Positions 1 to 10,006 of a DNA stretch of 15,651 nucleotides are shown piece by piece. This stretch comes from Ichthyophonus hoferi (taxonomy: Eukaryota > Opisthokonta > Ichthyosporea > Ichthyophonida > Ichthyophonidae), in NCBI GenBank assembly GCA_002751075.1, contig NAOQ01000443.1:10417-26067 (forward strand). The letters are read 5' to 3'. A model generated the notes under the pieces. It was not told where the DNA came from, searched no databases, and worked only from the letters and a program-made list of their open reading frames with translations. Made by a program: the position numbers and the translations under genes. Position 1 is the stretch's first letter. The number at the start of each line of letters is the position of its first letter.

Positions 1-126
1 ATATTCTCCTTATTTTTTCATAAATTGTTTTCACCCGTATATTATCCTTGCTTATTTAGTATGTGTAAATGCAGAAATATGTCTATGCCAATAAGGATTC
101 ACATCCTCATTTTAATTCCAATACAG
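1..126 (+). other. 3' part of PEBP-A intron 1
   Basis: This is non-coding sequence ending in a pyrimidine-rich tract and the acceptor AG at 125-126. It aligns with the last part of intron 1 of the second PEBP gene (about 6960-7087), including a nearly identical stretch just before the acceptor. The missing first exon of this gene therefore lies upstream of the window. Confidence 0.75.
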
Positions 127-1538
127 GTGTTGAGACCTGCGCAAGTGAAGAAAATTCCCGAAATTCATATTCCTAACGCGAAGAAGGGCCACTTCTACAC
201 ACTTTCGCTCTCCGACCCAGACGCACTTTCTCGCGCTCATCCCAACTTTAGAGAATTCCACCATTGGATGGTGATCAACATCCCCGGGGGCGACGTGCCG
301 AGGGGCACTAATATTGTAGAGGTACGTAGCAATGTTTGGTATCTTGGTGAGTAGGCGTGAGATAGGAGATGTTGGGATAATCTTGTGGTATGTTAAGATA
401 TCAGAATAGGCAGTGAGATTGAGCTATAGACAAACCCGCTATTAACCTCTAAGTAGTATATAAGATGATCATCATAACCATAGGCAGTGATAGTGAGGAA
501 CAAAACAGTAATAAGTAGGGGTACGTTTAAATAATAAAGGATTAGACATGAAGTAGTTTACATTTTTTGACAGCTCTATTCTACCATTGCAGTATATGAG
601 TCCCCTACCCCCTAACAACACTGACCTTCACCGCTATGTGTTTATTGCATACGAGCAGCGGTGTATAATTAACCCTAATGGCGAAAGGTTTTTGTTGGCC
701 AACTCAAACACGTGAGTCTTAATACTACTTCATCTTCTTTAGAAGGTCATTCTTGCTATAAAAATAACCAATCCTATCTACCATTATGGTGCATTGTTTG
801 ATTTGTTACCTATTTTTATTACCGAACAGTATTAATATATTGATTACTCACATATTATTCATGTGGCTATTACAAGCATGCTTCCTTTCGTTTTCTCATT
901 CTGTTAAAGTTATTTCTATTATTTATTTGACATTCCATTTTTAATATTGTCATTCATAATTCCACTTCTTAGAAAATCTCTAGAATTATGTGCATTTTGT
1001 TTATTCAAGATTCAAGATTGAAACAATGGGTGGTATTCATGATTTAGTAGCGTTTATTATTGAAGTATTTTTAGTGTGGCGGATTTTTTAAATGAAGGAT
1101 GAGCAGACAGGTATACATTATTACAATGAAAAATTTTAAAAGGTAAATTGAATTACTTAGAGTTACACATTTTTACTTCTTAGCTATTGAATATTTACTA
1201 ACCGGCACATATCCACTATAGCTTTAGTTTTCGTTCTGGTTTCCATGTGGCCGAATACGCACGTCAGCACAATTTGGTAAGAGCTATTTAATATATTACC
1301 TGGCATTTATAAAATCTACGCATAAATATTTACAGACCACCCACAATACTAATAATACATATGGTATCTTCTTAAATAAAAACATAATCCCACTGTGAGC
1401 AGAAATCTGACACACCCATCACAACAACAGGGTAAACCTGTAGCTTGGAACTACTTTTTGGCTGAGTTTGATGATTCTGTCCCCGCAGGCTATGCCCGAT
1501 TGGCTAAAGCCGCCAAGAAAATGTGCATTTGGTACTAA
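127..1538 (+). CDS. PEBP family protein, copy A (5'-partial, exons 2-5)
   Basis: Member of the PEBP/RKIP/CETS family, small phospholipid-headgroup-binding proteins; a secreted form is likely by analogy with copy B. Exons are 127-321, 593-711, 1222-1276 and 1431-1538 (stop TAA 1536-1538), with phases 0, 0, 2, 0 matching copy B exactly. They give 158 residues after the missing signal-peptide exon. Visible family features are YTLSLSDPDALSR, the FHHW histidine, the GGDV loop, LHRYVF in exon 3, and the C-terminal PVAWNYFLAEFD element. Two normally conserved positions have changed: the proline of the DPDAP motif is leucine, and the glycine before LHRY is aspartate. The frame is open across all four exons, so nothing shows it to be dead. 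It may be a diverging or specialised paralogue. Identity to copy B over the exon-2 peptide is 47 of 65 residues. The exon 3 acceptor was set at 591-592 because the upstream AG gives a wrong frame. Confidence 0.85.
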
Positions 1539-2324
1539 ATATTATATTGTGTTATAGGTGACGCGGGGTTTCCCGTCTCATAACCAGGTTGTACCTAGAT
1601 ATTTGGTGTTAAAAAAGAAGATATATTATTTGTTATTCTAGCCATATATTCTCCACGCTTGTGTTTAGCTGTAAAATATAGGCTATATAGATGGCCTATA
1701 TGTTTTAGAATGAGAAGCGCCCACTCAGTATACGTATTTATTCCCTACATATTAGCTATGTAATTTCTTTTATATCATTTTACTTAAGTAAATAGCCAGA
1801 CCGACTATCTTGGCATAGAAACTATCAAATAAAATTTAGTATTTATTATGCCTAAGTTTAAATTGAATCTTAGGAGTTTTGATTTCTCCAACCGGGTACC
1901 TTATATTCGCTTCTTTACCTATTGGTTATTTCATACTTACCTTTAATACCATATCTTTCTGTTCTCTTTTAATTTTAAATTGATTTCAAAATGTCTACCT
2001 TTATTTTCACCTTCATAACCTAAACCTAAATAATAGGTACTATGGGGCCGTAACCATCAATAGCTTTTACAATAAAAAGCAACCAAGAAAGTGGTATTCT
2101 GTTACCTACTTAGTAGTACCCGTGAGTAATAACCAATGCACTTTTGTGGGAACTATGACTTAGAATACTATCCAATAGGTTTCCTCCAATCGTAGCGCAA
2201 ATGCTTATGGACTAACAGACTAATAAGGTGCGTATTTATCTAAATATGGACAGAATAAATAGAATGGCAGCTTATGTTCCTAATAAACCAATGGCTAACC
2301 CATGATACTGTTGAAAGGAAAGTA
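1539..2324. other. Spacer downstream of PEBP-A, no gene seen
   Basis: This AT-rich stretch has no credible reading frame. The first 60 bases or so (to about 1600) still align with the 3' flank of copy B (to about 8560), including a short GACGCGGG patch just after the stop in both, so they are probably 3' UTR or flank. A possible polyadenylation hexamer AATAAA lies at 1828-1833. After about 1600 I see no convincing similarity to spacer B. Confidence 0.5.
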
Positions 2325-2440
2325 TTTCCCATCTGTCATTTAATTATAACTTATTTTATATTTATAATATATATATATATCATAGATTTTACCGGCTGTC
2401 AGCATTAGGATCTTAATCATGGTACAGAACCATTGTACTG
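2325..2440 (+). repeat. Left arm of inverted repeat
   Basis: Left arm of the element at 2325-2959. The match to the right arm is continuous without gaps. The mismatches are concentrated in the outer AT-rich half, and the inner 30 bases are identical. Confidence 0.8.
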
Positions 2441-2843
2441 TATTATTGCGTGTCAAACCAAATTATCTAACCCGCGATTCTTATAGTCCCGAACCGGACT
2501 AACTAGTTAAACCAAAATATAAGTCTCACTTTCAATTGGATTGGCTGCCAAGGTTAATATATTGAATATAGATTTAAAATAAGAAGTAAGTCCTAATAAC
2601 CTGTTAAATATATTAAAATTTTAATTTCATATTCAAACATTATATAAAATAATATTATCAGAAATTTAAAATCAAATTGTAAACGAGCGTCTAATCACTA
2701 GAACAAGTAGCCACTTGTTTTAATACACATTATATAAATTCACCGCATTTAGACGTTATTGGCCCAACGAATAGCAATCGTTTACATTCTAATAAAAATC
2801 GATTAACCAATCCCAATTTGCAACTTAATAAAAGACAATCCAG

Positions 2844-2959
2844 CAGTACAATGGTTCTGTACCATGATTAAGGTCCTAATGCTGATAGGCGGTAAAATCT
2901 AGGATATATATATATATTAGAAATAATAAAAACGTTAAACTTAAATGACAGATGGGAAA
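2844..2959 (-). repeat. Right arm of inverted repeat
   Basis: Right arm of the element at 2325-2959, reverse complement of 2325-2440. Its outer edge lies about 18 bases from the left border of the spacer block that is shared with the region upstream of the ATRIP gene. Confidence 0.8.
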
Positions 2960-3680
2960 ATTCTCTCCCTTAAACAATTATAGTTGCTATGTATTATACA
3001 TTATCTATTAGCATCTTGTAAGGCCCACGTTGCTGAATATCTCTAGCTCTTCTGCCCTATAATGTTAAACATTTCCCCGCTGGCGCCAACCCTCGAGCCT
3101 ACTTAGCCCGTAATAGTAATATATTATAGTAGTATTTTAAATTATTAGGTCAGCACCTATTATTATTGGATTACCGGGCACCAAAGATTCTATTAAAGGA
3201 GGACGGACTTAGAGTTTTTGCATACTATTAGATGATAATTGTCAACAAACTTTTTTAATTAAAATTAACTTTTTTTAATTTATGAGTGTGGAATAAAACT
3301 ATTTAAAATAGTAATAATTTTTTTATTATACTGTATATGCTTATACTTGTTTCTTTTTTTAAAAAGCCGATTGTCCATCCGACAGTCCCGTCGTATTGGA
3401 TTTTATGACGGCTCACACCCGATCAACCATCGTTTGTTATAGACGTAGTTATGATTGGGCTAAACTACATCTAATTACATGCAATCACTATCTCTCTGCT
3501 TACGTTGCCTCTTATGAAGTATGTAATGAGATTGAGAACTGATTTCGTTAACATAGATATCTTCATGGCTGCTTAGGATGAAATAAAATAGTTGTCTCAT
3601 ATGAATAAACCAAATATTAATAATTGAAACCAAATAAATTTTATCAAGAGAATCAATTTTAATAAATTAATAATTAGTTA

Positions 3681-4510
3681 TGTCAGAATGTATGGCACCT
3701 GAAGAGTCAGTGTCTGAATCAAGGGACATAATGATCTTAATCCTAGTCACTACTATCGTAATGTTTAACCTCGCATTTCTAGTTAATACGGGAATCTGAA
3801 TGTTTACAACAAGAATTGTAGTTTTTTCATGTTACGTTCAAGATATTTGCCGGGGTCGCTCATCATTTTATTGTTTCTTCTTAAGAGAATCTTTACACTA
3901 GGGCCTCTACTTCAAGTCACCATTGGCGCTGTACAGCTTAACGTCAGATGACTGACCTGTTAGTAATCTTGTTATCTTATCAATTTAGTTATTATCGATA
4001 TCTATAAAGAACTTATGGGTAAATACAAATATTTAATTGGTTGCTAGATTATAGATCAGATCTTTGTTTAGGGAACTGGCCGAATATAGTAAGTGTTCTA
4101 TGCAAACATCCTAATCTCATTTACTTTTTAAAAACGGAGGATGGGAGCGAGCAACAATCTTGGCTTTCTTGGATGAACTTTGGATGAACTCATATAGTAT
4201 GGCTAATAACCAATCAGTATACTAACCAATCAGTATATTAACCAATCCGTACACAAACATATGTTATACTGAAAATAGATATCTATTTATGTGCAATGCA
4301 CCGCCTATTAGAAATTAAGAGCTTAATTTCCAATTAAATTAGTAGAAAATGAAACCAATTAAAATAGCACATAAAGAGTTAAGCGACTTCTTATTCCCAT
4401 GACTTAAGACCTAACAAAGAATTAACATTTTTTTGGCGCCAAAGCTAAGTATATGTCGTTGGGTAAACAGCTTTGCATAAGAAGTCGATTTTCTCAGACA
4501 GTTTTCTTAC
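3681..4510. other. About 830-bp insertion private to spacer block A
   Basis: Alignment of the two spacer blocks breaks at about 3680 and resumes at about 4511 (CATGGTATCAAT), while the second copy has only a few bases here (about 11236-11240). The segment has no gene. It contains a three-unit CCAAT-bearing tandem repeat, a 16-bp palindrome (4273-4288), and nested inverted repeats near its right end (4384-4394 with 4477-4487, and 4440-4446 with 4469-4475). The flanks share only TTA, so a 3-bp target duplication is possible but weak. No terminal inverted repeats were found. A deletion from copy B is the alternative. Confidence 0.45.
4207..4254 (+). repeat. 16-bp tandem repeat, three units, each with a CCAAT core
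   Basis: The units TAACCAATCAGTATAC, TAACCAATCAGTATAT and TAACCAATCCGTACAC run back to back. Each holds the CCAAT-box core followed by a CAG/CCG-TA motif. Whether this spacing reflects NF-Y-like binding or chance microsatellite growth cannot be told here. Confidence 0.75.
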
Positions 4511-4836
4511 TCATGGTATCAATGTTAAAATATATACTATTGTGCAAGATATATTGCAATAATAGTCGACATTGATGAAAAAAAAATAAACTGTGAAATG
4601 TAACAAAATTGTGTACATATTAGTTACAATGCAACCTTTATACCTTTAAATTTATTTGTGTTATAGAAATATTTTTAATAGAGGAAAAAATACATACATA
4701 ACAATACAATCAATAAAGCGTCGTAGTAATAGTGTATTATATACAAGTAATTACTAATATGTAGGAATGTAATCATTTATGGTGAAGCAAGGATTTCACA
4801 AGAGGTTCTCTTTAGTTTTAAAGACATATTTTCTAT

Positions 4837-6480
4837 CTGGCTGTTTATAGATTTTATCTGTTTAAACCTCAAAATTGATTAGTTTTGCTTTAAACCTAAA
4901 ATAATAAATTTGGTCGGATCACGGCATTTTGGATGTCGGTAGTCATTTTTAATTTCTACGCCATGTTTGCATTAATCAACATTGACACTGGTGTCCATGG
5001 CTGTGCAAAACACAAATTAAACTTTTTTTGAAAATATAGACTGCAAACTTTGGGTTGATTTGTTTTTGGAATTAAAATAATGGTGTATTAAATAACTATG
5101 TAGTTGTACACTATGTCATGCAATCAGGATGTACCATGGTAACGTTCTTTATTGTGTTATTGAATATAATGGGAGCGAATACCAACATTACAATCGCCCT
5201 TATCCATGACCGTCTAGATTTTATGGCGTACTATATCAATTATTTGCCGTATATTGCGATGACATGTAATGCTTAGAATTTAATAGTTACCATTAATTGA
5301 GGTTTTGTGGCATCCACGTAGAAAACATATCATTATCAAATCAAACTGTAATATTATTACAACACAATATAAACAAACTGAGAAATGTTATGTTGGAGCA
5401 TTAGTGAAATAATAGGTTGAATAATCAAGATTATAAAACATATTCACCATCTTTAACGATGCGTTCACGTCTGTAATAGATACACTTAAAATAACCAAGT
5501 AACATATTATACCGGCAATATCATTTCCACTTAGTAATGAATACACGTATGTATATAGTTTGTGCACAACCTATCACCCTAATTAATTAATGGCAAGTTT
5601 CGCAATCAAAATTATAACCTTCTCGAGCAAGATTGATTTTTCTTATCAAAAGAATATACATACATCAACAGTATATGCAAGTATTTTCAATTTAAAGGAA
5701 TCATATGATAAAATACTGAACCAATAGCTTTTTACTACAATAAAAGACAAAATATTTCAATTTATTTGCTCATCCTTTTGATCGAAAATCCCAATAATTA
5801 ACCACCAGCACTAGGATTTTAAAATCATACAAAAAAATTAGTAGTATAAACCACCTGTTAATTAAAAATTGTAAGAGGGAAGATGTAGCAATAAAAGATT
5901 TATTACTATCTGTTTCCGTTCCTTTTATTCTTGGCGCAACCTTCGTGTTTCCGCGGGGTTAATGTCAATGGGACCAACTATAAAGATCATTATTGGCTAA
6001 TACCATTTATGAAAGATTGACTGCAGAGAGCCACTAGAATTGCGTCATCTTACCTCCAATCTTGAAATTGATATATCTTGAATTGAATGGCTCATTAGCC
6101 AATTACCTCATTAAAGTAAGTGCTCATAGTGTTTATTGACAAATAAATTTACCTGGTAGGGAACGTTATGGTTAACTAATCTATGATTGGTGGTTTTATC
6201 ATCCGTGACTTCGGACGAACCACGTGTTCATGCTGAATTAATATTATGCACCATCAAAGTAATATCAATAACGCAAGAGTTATTATAGGAACTTTTGGAA
6301 TAAATTAATAATATCTATAAAGAGAATTGTCCATAATATGATTATTTAAAACCCAATCAAATGTTAAAAAATAAAGCGCAGAGCCCACACTCATTTCTTA
6401 CCGTTTTGATCCAATAAACCCGAAACTCGGGCTACTATGTTAATCAGTTACTCAATTTATTTTTAAATTCAGTAGAAATT
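4837..6480. other. Gene-free AT-rich spacer upstream of PEBP-B
   Basis: I find no coding frame, RNA gene or long repeat here apart from the short block at 6031-6145. Short poly-A/T runs are common. The GC-richer patch at about 5930-5970 shows a faint resemblance to the 3' flank of the PEBP genes, too weak to call. Confidence 0.5.
6031..6145 (+). repeat. Short repeat shared with 8751-8860
   Basis: The stretch starting CCACTAGAATTG and continuing through ATCTTACCTC to a GTGTTTA end recurs downstream of PEBP-B in the same orientation, with gaps and moderate identity. It has no inverted ends or tail. It may be a small dispersed repeat or a trace of an older duplication that placed PEBP 3' flank sequence upstream of copy B. 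Confidence 0.5.
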
Positions 6481-6490
6481 CGGGCGTCTT

Positions 6491-6560
6491 ATTGGTCAGT
6501 GGACATTTTTAACCTTGGTAAAAGCTATAAAATCCGATCGGGTGTTTATTTACTTTAGTT
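6491..6560 (+). promoter_or_regulatory. Likely core promoter of PEBP-B
   Basis: A reverse CCAAT box (ATTGG, 6491-6495) and a TATA box (TATAAAA, 6526-6532) precede the start codon at 6578. A start site about 30 bases after the TATA box would fall near 6556, leaving a 5' UTR of roughly 20 bases. The ATG has A at position -3. Placement of the transcription start is inferred. Confidence 0.5.
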
Positions 6561-6577
6561 GTAGTTGACAAGCAAAA

Positions 6578-8506
6578 ATGAAAGCATTAAAGGATCTTGT
6601 GGTGCCACTTAATGCTGCAGTACTGAACTGGAAATTGGCACGCCTATTTTTAACTTCTCTTCTACTTTTCCAACTCCCCTTATCTTATGCCTGTCCTCCA
6701 AAATGTAATAATGATACGTCAGTGATTGTTCCCGATATGTTCCCTGAGACATTCCAGGCTCCATGCCTGGACTTCAAATGGGGCCGCCTTATTGGAAAAA
6801 GTGGAAGGGTAAGGATCTTTCATTTTTCTTATTCTTTCTTTTTAAACAGGTTGTGAAATAGTGTAATTGATTTGTAATGTATGGTTATAGTTTGGCAGTT
6901 TGTTCATGCCTGTATTTGACAGCTAAGGGATAATTGTTGGTTTTGTGTATTGATGTGCTAAAAAATATCATCGTTGTTTTTCTATATATTGTTTTTCCGG
7001 TTGTGTTATCCTATCTAATATTTGTAATTGCAGTAACATGTCTTACGGTTATAAAGATTCACATCCTTATCTTTAATTCCAATACAGGTGTTGAGACCTG
7101 CTCAAACGAAGAATATACCCGAAATTTATATTCCTAACTCAAAGAAAGGCCACTTATACACACTTGTGATGTCCGACCCTGATGCCCCTTCTCGCGCCAA
7201 TCCCTTCCTGAGGGAATTTGTTCACTGGATAGTGGTCAACATCCCCGGTGGTGATGTGGAGAAAGGCACTACTATTGCAGAGGTACATAGCGAATTTTGG
7301 TATTCTGGTGGTGGGTGTGAGATAGTAGATGTTGTGATATTCTTATGGTATGCTAAGATATTAGAATAGGCAGTGATATTGTTTGATAAACAAATACGCT
7401 GCCAATTTCTAAATAGTAAATAAGATGCTGATCATAGCCATAGGCAATGATAGTAAATAATAATAATATAGTAAGTAGGGATACGTTTAGATAATAAAGG
7501 ATTTAACATGAAATAGTTGTGCGTCTTTTGACAGGTCCATTATACCATTGCAGTACATTAGCCCCCTACCTCCTAAAGATACTGGCCTTCACCGTTATGT
7601 GTTTGTTGCATACAAACAGCGATGTACAATTGATCCTAGTAACGAAAAGTATTTGTTGGCCAACTCAAACACGTGAGTCTTAATACTACTTCCTCTTCTT
7701 TAGAAGGTCATCCTTGCTATGAAAATACTCGATTCTATCTACCATTACGGTGCATTGCTTGATTTGTTACCTATTTGTATTACAGCACAGTATTGATATA
7801 TCGACCCCTCACATCATTTATGTGGCCATTGCAAGCATGCTGCCTTGCGGTTTCTCAATCTGAAGTTATTACTATTTTTTATTTGACTTTATTTTGATAT
7901 TGTTGGTTATAGTTTCAGTTCTTAGGTATTCTTGAGAGTTATGTACATTTTGTTTATACAGTATCAGACCAATACTTGGTATTTCTGATTTAGTGGCATT
8001 TATTATGGAATTCTTTTTAAATGTTTTAGGCTTTGTAAACCATGGGTGAGGAGAGTGGTATATATTACTACAATGAGAAATTTAAAAATGTATATTGAGT
8101 TGGTCTTCCATGATTGAAATTACGCATTTTTATTTATTAGCTATAGTATATTTACTCATTGGCACATATCCACTAAAGCTCTTCAAACCGCACTGGTTTC
8201 CATGTGGCTAAGTACGCACGTCAGCATGAGCTGGTAAGTTCTATTTAATATATTACCTTGTATTTATACAATATGCGCTTGAATGTTCACAAACCACCAG
8301 CATTACTAGTAATACTTATAATATCTTGTAAATAAAACATAATCCCACTGTGAGCTGTGAGCTGTAATCTGATACCACCATCACAAAAACAGGGTAAGCC
8401 TGTAGCTTGGAACTACTTTTTGGCCGAGTTTGACAAGTACGTCCCTAAAGGCAATAATAAGTTGGATAAAGCCGCTAAGCAAGTGTGCAGATTTAAATTT
8501 TATTAA
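6578..8506 (+). CDS. Secreted PEBP family protein, copy B (complete, 5 exons)
   Basis: The PEBP fold binds phosphate or phospholipid headgroups; secreted members are known, but the ligand here is unknown. Exons are 6578-6808, 7088-7282, 7554-7672, 8179-8233 and 8393-8506, giving 237 residues. Exon 1 encodes a 22-residue lead, a hydrophobic stretch (23-38) ending SYA, then CPPKC; cleavage after A38 is plausible, and NDT at 45-47 is a possible N-glycosylation site. The family core follows: VLRPAQ, YTLVMSDPDAPSR (DPDAP at 107-111), H123 in the FVHW motif, GGDV, GLHRYVF (153-159), and PVAWNYFLAEFDKYVP near the C-terminus. The exon 3 acceptor at 7552-7553 was chosen because it joins TIAE to YISPLPP in frame, as in human PEBP1. 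The next AG upstream gives an early stop. All ligand-pocket residues I can recognise are present. Length is somewhat above the roughly 190 residues of cytosolic PEBPs because of the leader. Confidence 0.9.
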
Positions 8507-8750
8507 ATTATGTTATTGGTGACGCGGGTTTTTTCGTTCCATAGCAAGGTTGTTGCAAGGAATTATGGATCTCAGTTTGGCTAAGAAGCCTCTTATGAAA
8601 TCGTGAAAATTGCATTTGAGTTTGATTGGAGACGTCGCTGATGACCATGTCGCCAGTTGAGTCTCTACTCCATTTCTCGATACGAGATGCCTTTCGGGTG
8701 GTCTCGTTGATTTCCTTGTTAGGTTTAGAATATGTTCACAGAAAACCACC
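8507..8750. other. 3' flank of PEBP-B with GC-richer insert
   Basis: The first 55 bases or so align with the flank of PEBP-A. From about 8560 the sequence becomes richer in GC and has no counterpart in spacer A. A 78-codon minus-strand frame (8513-8749) covers it, but it resembles no family I know and overlaps the probable 3' UTR, so I do not call a gene. A variant polyadenylation signal ATTAAA overlaps the PEBP-B stop codon (8502-8507). Confidence 0.4.
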
Positions 8751-8860
8751 CACTAGAATTGTCCGATCTTACCTCAATGTCTAAATTATGTCCTTGTTTA
8801 GAGATCGAATTAACTCATTTCCTCAATGATGTGAAAGTGTTTACATACCGCATACTAGGC
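8751..8860 (+). repeat. Short repeat shared with 6031-6145
   Basis: Second member of the short repeat pair, beginning CCACTAGAATTG and ending near GTGTTTACA. The match is clearest in the first 30 bases and then becomes gapped. Confidence 0.5.
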
Positions 8861-9941
8861 ATCAAAAAAAAGTCAATCTACTTATTATTGAACAATATTT
8901 GATTAATTAAAATAACACTGATTATTGATGTGCTCATGCAAACGATTCCCCAGGCGCGATACAGTATCATAAAGAAATAACCTGTAAAAGAATAAAAAAA
9001 ATAGATACAGGTTATTTTTATGAAAACCATGTGCCAGATATATAACTCTGATTGAGTTTATACTTCAATGGGATGCAAGTAGAGTTCTTAACATACACGC
9101 TCTTCTCGTATTTATTATATTATGTAATTCAATTTAATTGCTTGATGCTGCCACATTGGCCTTCCATTTAACATAGATCTGTCCCGTTGTCTCGGCAGTC
9201 TTTCTGTAAAAAAACATTCATAATAACTTTATGATCTGATTGTGGGTAAACAATAACCCGCTTTTATTTACATCAATAGAAAGTCGGCCTAGGGGTACGA
9301 TATACAGGGTGATTATCAACCCATGACTAGGAGGGTATAACCCATATTCAGGATAGGGCTGGAAATATAGTGAAGATGATACAGGTTGAAACCACTTATG
9401 GTTTTATAAAAGGAATGGGGAGGATTAGATATACTATAAACTTAATTAAAGTTCAAATTAGGTGGCATGTACCACATTGGAAGTCAATATGAGAACATCG
9501 CCTGAGGTCGTATAATAAACCTTAATAAATCATCGGTATAGCAATTAAACAGGAACGGTAGATCAACTCACGTCATCCCCAATCTTAGTGTCCTTCAGGA
9601 TATAGGTTTATATTTTCACCTACTTTAATTTGTTCAGTGCATTGAAGGTCTTGACATTGTCCTAGAACCCACACTTTCATTCAGTTTTACTCTCTCTCAT
9701 TGGTCAATATCCTGTAGCCAGGTATGCGTTCAGCTCTACCCCTATGTTCACATATGGTTACCTACTATCAGTGACTCCTTGCAAACCCTCCCATGACACC
9801 TGTCATAAACAACTACTTTATATTTGACTGTATGTCTTTAACCAATAATTAAGGAACCTTCTGTAATAACAGCATCATGAACTAGGGACTCGGAAAAAAA
9901 ATCTATATAAACACCAACCTCAAAATAATATTCGAATTTAT
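8861..9941. other. Gene-free AT-rich spacer
   Basis: No reading frame, RNA gene or long repeat is visible. The only structure is the perfect hairpin at 8975-9017. Confidence 0.5.
8975..9017. other. Perfect 12-bp hairpin with AATAAA in the loop
   Basis: AAATAACCTGTA at 8975-8986 pairs exactly with TACAGGTTATTT at 9006-9017 across a 19-base loop. The loop is A-rich and contains AATAAA (8991-8996). It lies about 480 bases after the PEBP-B stop, so a polyadenylation role is possible but the hexamer may be chance in A-rich DNA. Confidence 0.5.
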
Positions 9942-10006
9942 TTAAGACGTAGTTAGAAGATATAGGATATGAGAAAGATTAACAAATAAGGAAAATAAAT
10001 ACGGGA

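Larger units (their letters stand above)
2325..2959. mobile_element. Inverted-repeat element with 116-bp arms (MITE/foldback-like)
   Basis: The arms at 2325-2440 and 2844-2959 are reverse complements with about 105 of 116 positions matching and no gaps by hand alignment. Each arm starts (outer edge) TTTCCCATCTGTCATTTA, passes through a (TA)n tract, and ends (inner edge) with a highly conserved 60-bp part containing AGCATTAGG and ATCATGGTACAGAACC. The loop (2441-2843) is AT-rich and has no long frame. Long terminal inverted repeats around a non-coding core are typical of non-autonomous DNA transposons or foldback elements. I could not find a clear target-site duplication, so the superfamily is open. 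Confidence 0.65.
2977..4836. repeat. Spacer block, copy A (shared with 10548-11758)
   Basis: This is a long non-coding block whose order is kept in a second copy just upstream of the ATRIP-like gene. Identical or near-identical landmarks include CGCTGGCGCCAACCCTC, a perfect 30-base match (3165-3194 with 10737-10766), GACAGTCCCGTCGTATTGG, and GTAATTACTAATATGTAGG near the right end. Two sampled stretches of 100-120 bp are about 90% identical by hand count. Copy A carries a private insertion at about 3681-4510. No open frame of note occurs in either copy. It could be part of a tandem duplication unit, a mobile element, or a conserved regulatory or RNA-producing region. Confidence 0.7.

Noticed and set aside
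4384-4510. Helitron-like 3' end (hairpin near the right edge of the 830-bp insertion)
   Set aside because: The hairpin is widely spaced, the terminal bases do not give the expected CTRR end, and the left border lacks a convincing TC start at an A-T site.
5770-5800. tRNA or SINE B-box-like GATCGAAAATCCC
   Set aside because: No A box lies at a suitable distance and no cloverleaf can be drawn around it.
6934-7137. Plus-strand frame across intron 1 and exon 2 of PEBP-B
   Set aside because: It runs through the intron and then reads exon 2 in the wrong frame; the spliced PEBP frame explains the exon.
8513-8749. 78-codon minus-strand frame after PEBP-B
   Set aside because: It overlaps the probable 3' UTR, matches no family I know, and its downstream end runs into sequence homologous to the non-coding PEBP-A flank.
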